Shown here one piece after another: positions 1 through 8,020 of a stretch of DNA of 64,000 nt (position 1 is its first letter; every line of letters begins with the position of its first letter). Source of the stretch: CAWHYG01 sp963833505 (GTDB lineage Bacteria > Eisenbacteria > RBG-16-71-46 > CAIMUX01); contig CAWHYG010000007.1 in NCBI GenBank assembly GCA_963833505.1, positions 1,612,001-1,676,000 of the forward strand, written 5' to 3'. Position numbers and translations under genes: made by a program. The notes beneath the pieces are model-generated. The model was not told where the DNA came from and ran no database searches. It worked only from the letters and a program-made list of their open reading frames with translations.

Positions 1-5
1 CCGCC

Positions 6-809
6 GTGAGCTTGCGCGCCATCCTGACCTCCCGGGAAGATGCCACCGCGCTCGGCCCTTCCGCTTCCAGCGCGGACATCCTGGCCACGACGGCGATCCC
101 TCTGGATCAGCCGCTCGACTCCCGCGCTCCGTATCGCCGGGTGGTCTACCGCATCACCCGCGACGGAAACCCGTTCGCGCCGCCGCCCACACCGCTGATC
201 CGCTTGCGCTCCTCCACCGATTCCATCAGCGTGGTTGAATGCGATCGGATTCTTCCGCCAGATCCGGAATCGACGCCGGGAACCGCCGGCGCCGAAGAAC
301 AGGCCCGGGCGCTGCGCCCATCCCTCCTGATCCAGTCAAACGATCCGGCGATCCGCGCCGCCGCGGATTCCGCCGTCGGCCGGGAAACGGATCCTTGGCG
401 GCGGGCGGTTCTTCTGGAGCGTTTCACGGCAAACCGGATCCGCCGGAAGGACACCCGAGTGCTCTTCGGCTCGGCCGCGCGCACGCTGGCGACGGGCGAA
501 GGCGACTGCACCGAGCACGCCCTGTTGCTGGCCGCGCTGGCTCGCGCCCAGGGAATACCGGCTCGCGTGGTCGCGGGACTGGTGGCCCTGGGAAGCGCCA
601 TGGAATACCACCTTTGGACGGAGGTGGCGATCCGTTCGCGCTGGATCGGAATCGACGCCGCGCTCGACCGCGCTCCGGTGGACGGCCGCTATCTGCCTCT
701 CGCGGTCACGGACCTCACCGATGACTCGATCACGCCGCTGTCGGTCGGAGTGCTCGAGACCCTGGGGCGGGTCCGCGTGGAGGTCCTGCATGAGGAGACC
801 GAGCCCTGA
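6..809 (+). CDS. Transglutaminase-like domain protein, probably 5'-truncated
   Basis: The frame opens at a GTG only five bases into the window and shows no signal peptide, so the true start probably lies upstream. The C-terminal half has a transglutaminase/cysteine-protease-like core: GDCTEHA with the candidate nucleophile Cys168, His202 in EYHLWTEV, and Asp217 in WIGIDAAL, a complete Cys-His-Asp triad in family order. The first 130 residues resemble no domain I recognise. The next gene starts 17 bp downstream on the same strand and has a related but degenerate fold, so the two look co-transcribed. Protein cross-linking or peptide cleavage in the periplasm is possible, but the substrate is unknown. 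Confidence 0.7.
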   Translation: MSLRAILTSREDATALGPSASSADILATTAIPLDQPLDSRAPYRRVVYRITRDGNPFAPPPTPLIRLRSSTDSISVVECDRILPPDPESTPGTAGAEEQARALRPSLLIQSNDPAIRAAADSAVGRETDPWRRAVLLERFTANRIRRKDTRVLFGSAARTLATGEGDCTEHALLLAALARAQGIPARVVAGLVALGSAMEYHLWTEVAIRSRWIGIDAALDRAPVDGRYLPLAVTDLTDDSITPLSVGVLETLGRVRVEVLHEETEP

Positions 810-825
810 ACATGAGGTGCCGCAG

Positions 826-2196
826 ATGACTCCTGCCCGAAGATCCAACGGGATCGGACGCGCCCGGTTCGCCCTGGCGGCGGCGCTGCTCGGATTGATC
901 GCCGCCGGCTGGCTGCCGGCCCGATGTCGCGCCTTCGACGATGACGAGGTGCGCGCCATCGCCGGAAACGTCAAGCAGCCTTCGGACTTTCCCGGCGCCG
1001 GCGGCGTGTGGATGGCGCGCCAGCGCGAGGTGCACATCGACGGCATGGGCAATGCCACCGTGACCGAGCACGTTCTGGCCCGGGTCTTCGATCCGGCCTG
1101 GGGCGAAGCCCGGTTCCGGCCGTACCGCCGGCTCTACTGGAACCAGTACGCCAACCTCCTGGTCGACCGGGTCCGCGTCTGGCACGGGTGGAACGAGTTC
1201 GAGGATCTTCCGGAATCGGTCGTGGTCGATTCTCTCGCCCCGCAGGCGCGCGGGGTCTATTCCTGCCGGTATCTCCGGGAGCGGAGGGTCCAGTTCCCGG
1301 CGCTCAAAGAGGGCGACGTGGTGGAGCTCCGCTTCCACTGGACCTTGCGGTCGCCCTTGAGCAGCAGCGTTCTCCGCTGGCTGGACGAGCCGTTCGGAGA
1401 CGATGTTCCGGTCATCGAGCAGCAGCTCATCACCGTCACGCCCGAGGCGATGCGCGTCCAGATCGCCGCTCTCGGTCCTCTGGTTCAGCACGGCAGCAGC
1501 CCGATGGGCACGTTCCGGCGAAACTTCTGGATCTCCGGCAACCTCCCGGCGCTGACCGGCCCGTTGGTCGAGACCCCCTGGTCGCGACTGCCCGCAGCCG
1601 GGGACACCCTCTCACCCAAAGTGGGCCAGATCCTCTTCAGCACCGTGAGCCATTGGGGATCCGTGGGCCGGATGTACGGGGAGCTTTGGGCTCTAGCCTG
1701 GGATCGGCGCTGCCCCGACATGGATCGAATGCTGGCGGGACTCGGCGTGAGCGGCCAGCGGACGGAGGTGGTGGCGGCGGCGGTCGCCAAGATGATCCGG
1801 GATCAGATCCGGACCATCCCGGTCGATTCCGGCGTGCTGGATCTCTGCCCGGTGGACGCAGCCCTCGTGGCCCAGGATCGCGCGGGAACGCCGCGCGACA
1901 AGGCGTGTCTTCTCGTTTCCCTGCTGCGCGCCGCCGGGGTGAAGGCGTTTCCCGCGCTGGTGCGCACGCGCCGCGGCCCCTGGAATCCGGACGTTCCCTG
2001 CGCGGATCAGCTCGACCGCTACCTCGTGCGCGCGGACGTTTCGGGCGGACAGCCCATCTGGCTCGATCCGGTCGGCAGCCGGGAAGCGATGCCGGCCGGG
2101 CGCGGCGTGCTCTTCTACGGAGACGGCGAAGGCCCCACGGACGGGTCGGACTCGGTGCTGGTGGCGATTCCTCCCATGGCGCCGACCGCGGGATGA
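826..2196 (+). CDS. Secreted DUF3857/transglutaminase-fold protein, probable pseudoenzyme
   Basis: About 456 residues from the ATG at 826, chosen because it directly precedes a signal peptide (Arg-rich start, hydrophobic run ALAAALLGLIAAGW, then AFDDDEV). The N-terminal two thirds resemble the DUF3857 beta-sandwich that often precedes a transglutaminase core. In the core, where active members have a Cys before the DK-A motif, this protein reads GTPRDKA (about residues 354-360). The usual catalytic His region reads DQLDRYLV with no His, although the Asp in WLDP survives. I infer a catalytically dead transglutaminase fold in the periplasm. It lies directly behind the gene with an intact triad, which suggests an enzyme/pseudoenzyme pair. 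Confidence 0.7.
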   Translation: MTPARRSNGIGRARFALAAALLGLIAAGWLPARCRAFDDDEVRAIAGNVKQPSDFPGAGGVWMARQREVHIDGMGNATVTEHVLARVFDPAWGEARFRPYRRLYWNQYANLLVDRVRVWHGWNEFEDLPESVVVDSLAPQARGVYSCRYLRERRVQFPALKEGDVVELRFHWTLRSPLSSSVLRWLDEPFGDDVPVIEQQLITVTPEAMRVQIAALGPLVQHGSSPMGTFRRNFWISGNLPALTGPLVETPWSRLPAAGDTLSPKVGQILFSTVSHWGSVGRMYGELWALAWDRRCPDMDRMLAGLGVSGQRTEVVAAAVAKMIRDQIRTIPVDSGVLDLCPVDAALVAQDRAGTPRDKACLLVSLLRAAGVKAFPALVRTRRGPWNPDVPCADQLDRYLVRADVSGGQPIWLDPVGSREAMPAGRGVLFYGDGEGPTDGSDSVLVAIPPMAPTAG

Positions 2197-2260
2197 ACCG
2201 CGGAACCGCTCTCCCGCCGGTCCGAAGTCGAACCCCAGCTCGCGCAACCGGATCGGCCGT

Positions 2261-3181
2261 TCAGCCCGACTTCCGCTCGCCTCGCCGGGGCGGGTCCGTC
2301 TGCCGCAGGAACTCGCGCACCACGCGGACATTCTCCTCGGGCGCGTCCCACATCGTGATGTGGGCGGCCCCGGGAGATAAGTCCAGCGTCGCGTTCTTGT
2401 AGCAGACGATGATCGAGATCCGGCGATTGTGATCGGAGTTCGGATCGTCCGGCACGAGCAGGCGCCGGTCGGCGTAGCCCACGACGCGGGCGACGCGCGC
2501 CGGGTCGAGACCGCCGGCCTCGAGGATCCGGCGGGCGGCGTTGGCGCGGTCGCCGGAAAGCTCCCAGTTGGTGTAGTCGCCGCTGTGGTGGTACGGGCGG
2601 GCGTCGGTGTGCCCTTCGACCAGGATCAGGTTCGGCAGAGGCTTGAGGACCTGGGCGATGGCCGTGAGGAGAGCACTGACCCTCTGCGTCGGTTCGGGCG
2701 ATCCGACGGCGAAGAGGGGCTGGGCGTCGAGGTCCTCAAGCTGGATCCGGAGGCCCTGGGAGGTGAACTCGATCGTGACCTGCCCGCGCAGGTCCTTCAG
2801 CACCGCGCTGGTGTTCAGCACGCCCTCGAGCGTCTTGGCTGATTGCGCCAGGGTGCCCCGGTCCTCGGCGCTGCCGTTCCCCTCCTTGGCCAGCTTCTCC
2901 GTCGCGGATTCGACCGTGGCGGTCGATTCCGCCGCCGCCTCGGTGTGAATCTGGTCCAGCGACTGGCGCAGCTCGATCATCCCCTGCTTGGTCAGAAAGC
3001 CCTGGCCCTCGTGGGGAAGGATGCTCGGGTTGCGGAAGTAAGAGGCGATAGCGGCCTTGGTCTCGTTCTTCGTCCCCAGGATCCAGAGCACGATGAAGAG
3101 GGCCATCATCGCGGTGACGAAGTCGGCGTAGGCGACCTTCCAGGCGCCGCCGTGATGCGGATGCTCGTTTCGTTTGCTCAT
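2261..3181 (-). CDS. motB: Flagellar motor stator protein MotB
   Basis: 306 residues with the MotB layout: a short cytoplasmic tail, one membrane helix at about 16-37 (KVAYADFVTAMMALFIVLW) carrying the proton-binding Asp20, a linker, and a C-terminal OmpA-like peptidoglycan-binding domain (about 150-275; GHTDARP, NWELSGDRA, YADRR). MotB pairs with MotA to form the proton-driven stator and anchors it to the wall. It follows motA after 42 bp on the same strand, the usual operon order. The length is normal and all expected motifs are present. It converges on the transglutaminase-fold gene to its left, so they do not share a transcript. Confidence 0.95.
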   Translation of the reverse strand: MSKRNEHPHHGGAWKVAYADFVTAMMALFIVLWILGTKNETKAAIASYFRNPSILPHEGQGFLTKQGMIELRQSLDQIHTEAAAESTATVESATEKLAKEGNGSAEDRGTLAQSAKTLEGVLNTSAVLKDLRGQVTIEFTSQGLRIQLEDLDAQPLFAVGSPEPTQRVSALLTAIAQVLKPLPNLILVEGHTDARPYHHSGDYTNWELSGDRANAARRILEAGGLDPARVARVVGYADRRLLVPDDPNSDHNRRISIIVCYKNATLDLSPGAAHITMWDAPEENVRVVREFLRQTDPPRRGERKSG

Positions 3182-3223
3182 CTTCGCCCGCCTTTGCCGG
3201 TGACCGGTTCCCCGCGCCCTCGA

Positions 3224-4084
3224 TCAGGCCGCGCGCAGGCTCTTGCAGGCCTCTTCGACCGTCTCGCGCTCCGGCCGGTTGAAGGTGAAGAGGGAGCGCC
3301 GCGCCATCTCCGCCACGACCACCGGGGCCTTCCCCTGGGCGAACGCGATCATCCCGGTCTTGATCGCCTCGAAGAAGTTCTCCTCCTCACGCAGTCCCTG
3401 CTCCATGGCCGAGACCATGGGCTGGACGAATCCGTAGGAGAGGAGCACGCCGAGGAAGGTCCCGACCAGGGCCGCGGCCACGTGGTGTCCGACCACTTCG
3501 GGACCGCCGTCCATGTGGCCCATCGTGATGATGATCCCGAGGACGGCCGCGACGATGCCGAGCCCGGGCAGCGAGTCTCCCATCTTCTGGAGGATCCCCG
3601 CCGGAACGGAATCCTCGCCGTGGTTGGTATCCAGCTCGCGGTCCATGATCCCCTTGAGATCGTCCGGGCCGACGGCGCCGTCCACCTGGAGCATGAGCGC
3701 TTCCGTGATGAAATGGAGGGCTTTCGGATTGCCCATGATCGAGGCGTAGCTGGAGAAGATGGGGCTGGCGGAAGGATCCCGGAGATGGTTCTCGAGGACG
3801 ATGACGCCCTCCCGCTTGACCACGATCGTCAGGTGGTAGAGGAGCTGCAGCATCTCGGTAGCGGCGGCCGGATCGTACGGGCTCTTGCCGATCACGGCGA
3901 CGACTTGCTTCCGGAGTCTCCCCATCATCGTCGGCGACAAGGCGATGAACAGGGACCCTGTGGCCGACCCGATGATCACCAGGAACTCGGACGGCTGCAC
4001 CAGGGTGGGCAGCTTGCCTCCGGCGATGATGAAGCCCCCGATCACGCAGCCGACGACCAGGGCGAACCCGATGTAACGGAACAA
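3224..4084 (-). CDS. motA: Flagellar motor stator protein MotA
   Basis: 286 residues with four predicted membrane helices. The helix-loop motif near the N terminus (PSEFLVIIG) and the GTFLGVLLSYGFVQP segment in the last helices are typical of MotA. I chose the TTG at 4084 because it is preceded by GGAGGGG at a good distance and gives the standard N terminus (FRYIGFALVVG). The frame is open for another 430 bases upstream, but that part is Arg/Pro-rich and lies under the next gene. MotA forms the pentamer around MotB, and its cytoplasmic loop contacts the rotor. It is first of the motAB pair. No other flagellar gene is in the window. Confidence 0.93.
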   Translation of the reverse strand: MFRYIGFALVVGCVIGGFIIAGGKLPTLVQPSEFLVIIGSATGSLFIALSPTMMGRLRKQVVAVIGKSPYDPAAATEMLQLLYHLTIVVKREGVIVLENHLRDPSASPIFSSYASIMGNPKALHFITEALMLQVDGAVGPDDLKGIMDRELDTNHGEDSVPAGILQKMGDSLPGLGIVAAVLGIIITMGHMDGGPEVVGHHVAAALVGTFLGVLLSYGFVQPMVSAMEQGLREEENFFEAIKTGMIAFAQGKAPVVVAEMARRSLFTFNRPERETVEEACKSLRAA

Positions 4085-4214
4085 GAACGTCCCCTCCAGC
4101 GGCTGAGCCGTGGATCGAACCCGACGTAGGAGCGTCAGGAGTGCCTTACGCTTGAAGGATCGACTTCCGGAGGCGGGATCTTGAGGAACGCAACTCCGTG
4201 CGGATGGGAACCGG

Positions 4215-5168
4215 TCAGGGAACCGTTGGACCGTGCGAATCCGGGACGGCGGGGCCGGCGGCAGCCGCGCCGGGAGAACCGGCGGGGCTGATCTCTGTGC
4301 GGCCGGCGGCCGCGCGAGGCGGAACGAGGCTGATCCCTGTGCCGCCGGCAGTGACCCCGCGAGGCGGACGAGCGGGGCTGACCCCGGCCATCCAGGAGGC
4401 AACCTCCGCAGCCAGGCCCGGATGCATCGCCAGGAGGCCGGTTCCGCGGGCGTCCCCTTCCGTCTCCCAGTAGACGCCGCCGGAACCGGTCCGGAGATAG
4501 AGATCGCGAGCCGCATCCGCTGAATTCAGCTCTTCGCGACCGGCGATGATGAGGAACGGCGTTCCCGAACGGGCGAGCAACGGCCGGATGGAGACGTCCC
4601 CGAGGAGGGAATCGGGCGAGAAGAGCACGAACGCGGCGGCAGGCGCTGAGGTCAACGTGTCCCGGGACGCTCCGATGACGGCGGCGGCGGCGCCTTCCCC
4701 GGCCCCGCACCAGAAGAGGGCCGTAATGGAATCGCCGGTCACGGTCCTGAGATAGCGCGAGGCCCGGATTGCCTCGGTCCACCAGTCGGAAGAGTCCTCT
4801 TCGACGAACGGCGCGGCGCCCGGCGTCTCGGAACCGCTTTCTCCCTGACCGGGAAGATCCGGAGCGAGAACGTAGAAGCCGCGATCCGCCAACGCCGAGG
4901 CCAGCGGTTTCCAGTCGGCTCGGGATCCGTTCATGCCCGCCAGGAGCACAACCCCTCGAGAAGACGGGGAGGCGGGCCGATAGAGATCAGCGGTAATGGG
5001 GACGCCGTCGCTGGCCGGGTAGGTCACCGGCCCGGCCGCGGCTCCCCCCGGAGAGGTCACGAGCAGCGCGCACGCGAGCGCAAGGGCCGAAAACTCGCGA
5101 ACCGCACGCCCGGCCGCGTTGACTCCGGGATTCGGGATCTGATACGCTTTTGCAGGGGGCGAGAACAC
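4215..5168 (-). CDS. Exported alpha/beta-hydrolase-fold protein without the usual nucleophile
   Basis: A signal-like segment (FSALALACALLVTSPGGAAA) precedes an alpha/beta-hydrolase core: VVLLAGMNGSRADW as the oxyanion region, APDLPGQGES, and LIIAGREELNSADAA as the late acid-loop region. The nucleophile elbow reads FWCGAGEGA, so the Ser of G-x-S-x-G is Gly. The nearby Cys is two residues early for a dienelactone-hydrolase-type nucleophile. The C terminus is an Ala/Pro/Gly-rich tail of imperfect repeats. The start is uncertain: an ATG at 5195 would overlap the divergent neighbour's start, so I prefer the GTG at 5168. It could be a pseudoenzyme or use another residue. Its substrate is unknown. 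Confidence 0.6.
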   Translation of the reverse strand: MFSPPAKAYQIPNPGVNAAGRAVREFSALALACALLVTSPGGAAAGPVTYPASDGVPITADLYRPASPSSRGVVLLAGMNGSRADWKPLASALADRGFYVLAPDLPGQGESGSETPGAAPFVEEDSSDWWTEAIRASRYLRTVTGDSITALFWCGAGEGAAAAVIGASRDTLTSAPAAAFVLFSPDSLLGDVSIRPLLARSGTPFLIIAGREELNSADAARDLYLRTGSGGVYWETEGDARGTGLLAMHPGLAAEVASWMAGVSPARPPRGVTAGGTGISLVPPRAAAGRTEISPAGSPGAAAAGPAVPDSHGPTVP

Positions 5169-5193
5169 TTCAGCCCAATCTCCAGGGATCGGC

Positions 5194-5526
5194 ATGGATA
5201 ACGAGGAAACGCATCGCCTGGGCGTCGTCGGCTACGACGAGGAATCCGAGACCTGGTACGTCCAGTCGCCGGAGTCGCACCGCCTCATGCTCACGCGGCG
5301 GAGTCTGGGCCGCCTGGTTCAGTTGTACAACACGATTCACAAAGGCAACGCCCTCGTCCTCATCGAGCAGCGGGAAGTCCGCCGTCTGGAGGAGGCGCGC
5401 CAACGGCATTCCGAGGCCCTGCGCGATCTCTATCTGTTCCTGGAGCGCCGGCGGCGCCACTCCCCCCTCGGCCTCCTGCGCCGGATCTTCAACCGACTGC
5501 GGCCCCGTCGCGACGCTTCGGCCTGA
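5194..5526 (+). CDS. Small basic protein of unknown function
   Basis: 110 residues from an ATG preceded by a moderate Shine-Dalgarno (AGGGATC). I do not recognise a family. The first half looks beta-rich (LGVVGYDEESETWYVQ). The second half is one or two very basic amphipathic helices (REVRRLEEARQRHSEALRDL) ending in an Arg-rich tail (LERRRRHSPLGLLRRIFNRL). There is no signal peptide or membrane span. It is divergent from the hydrolase and convergent with ccmD. The Arg-rich tail would allow nucleic-acid or membrane-surface binding, but that is only a guess. Confidence 0.55.
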   Translation: MDNEETHRLGVVGYDEESETWYVQSPESHRLMLTRRSLGRLVQLYNTIHKGNALVLIEQREVRRLEEARQRHSEALRDLYLFLERRRRHSPLGLLRRIFNRLRPRRDASA

Positions 5527-5611
5527 GCGGGATCCGCCCGCCCGCCTTCGCTGCCGCGAACGCGGATGAATCCGATCCTGTTCCGGCCTGATCCGTTCCG
5601 CCCCGATCCGC

Positions 5612-5764
5612 CTAGTCCGCACTTGTCCCGGCGCCGATCCGGCGGCGCAGCTCGTCCAACTCCCCCCGAAGAGCGCGGATCCTGCGACCGAGAGAGAACA
5701 GGTAGACGCCGAGCGCCACCCAGATCAGACCATAACCCAGAACCAGATATCGGAGTTGCGTCAA
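5612..5764 (-). CDS. ccmD: Small heme-exporter subunit CcmD
   Basis: About 50 residues from a TTG at 5764 preceded by GGAG, which overlaps the end of ccmC. It has one membrane helix (LRYLVLGYGLIWVALGVYLF) followed by a basic, helical cytoplasmic tail (SLGRRIRALRGELDELRRRI), the CcmD layout and length. CcmD helps release heme-loaded CcmE from the CcmABC complex. It is the last gene of the ccm operon and is easily missed because it is short and lacks an ATG. The call rests on position, size and topology, since CcmD has little sequence conservation. Confidence 0.75.
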   Translation of the reverse strand: MTQLRYLVLGYGLIWVALGVYLFSLGRRIRALRGELDELRRRIGAGTSAD

Positions 5765-5769
5765 GTGGT

Positions 5770-6444
5770 CTACTCCTTGGCGTCGGCCGCCGCCCGCAGG
5801 GCCTCCGCTTCCGCCTCCAACCGGCCGAGGAGGAGGCGCTTGATCAGGAGGGTGGCGAAGATCGTGAAGACCGCCAGCATGCCGCAGCGCAGGGCCACGG
5901 CCATGTGAGGATCCAATCCCTCCTTCTTCAGGATGAACGTGGTCGGATGCTGCGTCCGAAACCACTGGACGGAAAAGTAGACGATGGGGACGTCGAGGGC
6001 CCCGACGATTCCCAGCACCGCCGCGTACCGCCGCATGCGCAGGTCATCCGCGAGGTAGGAGCGCAGGAGCAGGTAGCCCGCGTAGATCAGCCAGAGGACC
6101 AGGGTGCTGGTGAGCCGCGCATCCCAGGTCCACCAGACGCCCCAGGCGTACCGCGCCCAGACGGGACCGGTCAGGAGCACGATGGTGCAACAGAGCAGCC
6201 CGACCTCGGCGGCCGCTTCGGCCAGGATGTCGGCGTTCCGGCTGCCGCGCGCCAGGTAGGCGATCGAGGCGACGAGCACGATGAAGAAGCCGAGGAACGC
6301 CATCATGGCGAAGGGAACGTGGAAGTAGAAGATCCGCTGCACCTCGGCGCCGGCGGCGCGGGCGGCGGTCGGCGCGTAGAGCATGGCCAGATAGAGGGCC
6401 AGAAGGACGAACGGGATGGTCAGGACATCCAGGACGCCGCTCAC
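5770..6444 (-). CDS. ccmC: Heme exporter protein C
   Basis: 224 residues, six predicted membrane helices. The tryptophan-rich heme-handling motif WGVWWTWD (101-108) defines the CcmC/CcmF family. The periplasmic His residues flanking it are present (FYFHVP, His42; GLDPHM near residue 175). CcmC presents heme to CcmE on the outer face of the cytoplasmic membrane. The start is a GTG at 6444, 59 bp after ccmB. An acidic and basic C-terminal tail follows the last helix. The length is close to that of other bacterial CcmC proteins. Confidence 0.93.
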   Translation of the reverse strand: MSGVLDVLTIPFVLLALYLAMLYAPTAARAAGAEVQRIFYFHVPFAMMAFLGFFIVLVASIAYLARGSRNADILAEAAAEVGLLCCTIVLLTGPVWARYAWGVWWTWDARLTSTLVLWLIYAGYLLLRSYLADDLRMRRYAAVLGIVGALDVPIVYFSVQWFRTQHPTTFILKKEGLDPHMAVALRCGMLAVFTIFATLLIKRLLLGRLEAEAEALRAAADAKE

Positions 6445-6503
6445 GACCAGCCATTCTGGGTCCGATGGACGAACCGGGGTTCGAGCTCATGCCGTTGTTC
6501 CTC

Positions 6504-7202
6504 TCACTCCTCCAGCAGGTGCTCGAAGAGAAGCAGACCCGCTCCGAGGAAGACCAGATCGTAGACCAGGATCAGGGTCACCCAATTCCCGCCTTCCGAC
6601 CAGGGGCGGCCGCCCAGGGCCAGGCCGGTCAACTCGACGTTCGAGATCAAAAGCGGCACCCAGATCGGATACAGAATCAGAGGCAGCAGCACTTCCCGCA
6701 GGCGGCTACCGCTGGAAACGGCCGAAAGGAGCGTTCCCACCTCGGCGAATCCGACCGTCCCGGCGAAAGCTACCAACGCCAGTTTCCCGAGACAAGGCAG
6801 GATCGGCACCCGGAGCAGGATGGAGAAGATCGGAAAGGTCAGGCCCTCCACGATCCCGATCAGCACCAGGTTGCCCAGCGCCTTGCCGAGAAAGATGGCG
6901 CTTCGGTCGACCGGCGCGAGCAGCAGCCCTTGCAGGCAGCCGCCCTCCCGCTCGACCGCGAAGGAGCGGTTGAGCCCGAGCACCCCGGAAAAGGAGAACG
7001 CGATCCAGAGCAGCCCGGGCGCCTGGGTGATCACGTCGATGCGCTCCCCTTCGAACGCGAACCCGAAGAGCACGACGACCAGCAGCGCAAAGAAAGCCAT
7101 CGCGGTCAAGGCCTCGCGGGACCGCCACTCCAGCAGCAGGTCCTTCCTGAGGACCGCCAGGACCGTGCGCGCGTAGGAGTTCACCGCACCCCCCGAGTTC
7201 AC
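6504..7202 (-). CDS. ccmB: Heme exporter protein B
   Basis: 232 residues with six predicted membrane helices and an N-terminal cytoplasmic segment (KDLLLEWRSREAL) typical of CcmB. CcmB is the membrane permease that pairs with the CcmA ATPase, whose work releases holo-CcmE. The family stretch SFSGVLGLNRSF, followed by EREGGCLQGLLLAPV, is clear. Start choices are GTG 7202 or GTG 7184, the latter with a GGGGGG ribosome site. They differ by six residues. The gene lies 38 bp behind ccmA and before ccmC, the standard order ccmA-B-C-D. Confidence 0.93.
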   Translation of the reverse strand: MNSGGAVNSYARTVLAVLRKDLLLEWRSREALTAMAFFALLVVVLFGFAFEGERIDVITQAPGLLWIAFSFSGVLGLNRSFAVEREGGCLQGLLLAPVDRSAIFLGKALGNLVLIGIVEGLTFPIFSILLRVPILPCLGKLALVAFAGTVGFAEVGTLLSAVSSGSRLREVLLPLILYPIWVPLLISNVELTGLALGGRPWSEGGNWVTLILVYDLVFLGAGLLLFEHLLEE

Positions 7203-7240
7203 TTCCGCCGGTCCCCGCAGCGGGACCCGGCCGCGAAGAC

Positions 7241-8020
7241 CTACCTGCGCCCCGGCGCCGCTCCTGCCGGGAAGATCTCGTGGTAACGGTCCTCCAGAGC
7301 CCGACCGGAATAATCGGCCAGCGCGCCGCCGTCCACGACCTGTCCTCGCCGAAGAAACGCCACCCGCGTCGCCACCGGCGCCACGTGGGACAGATCGTGG
7401 GTCGTCATGAGAATTCCGCCGCCCGACTCGCGGAATCCGACGAGCAGATCCTCCAGAGCCCGGATTCCCGACGGATCGAGCCCGGTCATGGGCTCATCCA
7501 GGAGCAGGAGCACGGGCCGGTGAAGCAGGGCCCGGGCCAGCGTGAGCCGTTGCACCATCCCCCGGCTGAAGGCGCGCACGGGCCGATCGCCGATCCAATC
7601 GAGCCCGACCCGCCCCAAGATCTCCTCGATTCGCGTCCCGCAGTCGGGGAGACTGAACAGCGCGCCGGCGAAGCGCAGGTTCTCGCGCGCGCTCAAGCCG
7701 GCGTAAAGCAAGCTCTCGTGCGAAACGAATCCGATCCGGAATCGCTGGCCGGGATCGTCGAGGTGGAACGGCTCCCCCATCAAAACGACGCGTCCCTGGG
7801 CCGGTTTGTGCAACCCGGCGAGGACCCGAAGCAGCGTGGACTTGCCCGCGCCGTTCGGACCGAGAAGAACGAGTCCCTGGCCCGCTTCGAGCACGAGGTC
7901 GACTCCTCGGAGAACGGGCGGCCCGCCATAGCCCTTGGTCAATCCGGAGACCTGGAGCATGGCCGGCGAGGCTCGGCGCGCTCCCGCCACGGTTCCGGCC
8001 GATGGCAGCGCGTCAACCAT
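7241..8020 (-). CDS. ccmA: Heme exporter ATP-binding protein CcmA
   Basis: About 259 residues from the ATG at 8020, preceded by AAAGGGCGGG and overlapping the end of the gene before it by 8 bp. It is an ABC ATPase: Walker A GPNGAGKS, Q-loop region FVSHESLLY, signature FSRGMVQRLTLARAL, Walker B LLLLDEP and switch His TTHDL. It energises the CcmABCD complex. The frame is open further upstream, but that part lies under the preceding gene. Its place before ccmB settles CcmA over other ABC ATPases. Confidence 0.92.
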   Translation of the reverse strand: MVDALPSAGTVAGARRASPAMLQVSGLTKGYGGPPVLRGVDLVLEAGQGLVLLGPNGAGKSTLLRVLAGLHKPAQGRVVLMGEPFHLDDPGQRFRIGFVSHESLLYAGLSARENLRFAGALFSLPDCGTRIEEILGRVGLDWIGDRPVRAFSRGMVQRLTLARALLHRPVLLLLDEPMTGLDPSGIRALEDLLVGFRESGGGILMTTHDLSHVAPVATRVAFLRRGQVVDGGALADYSGRALEDRYHEIFPAGAAPGRR

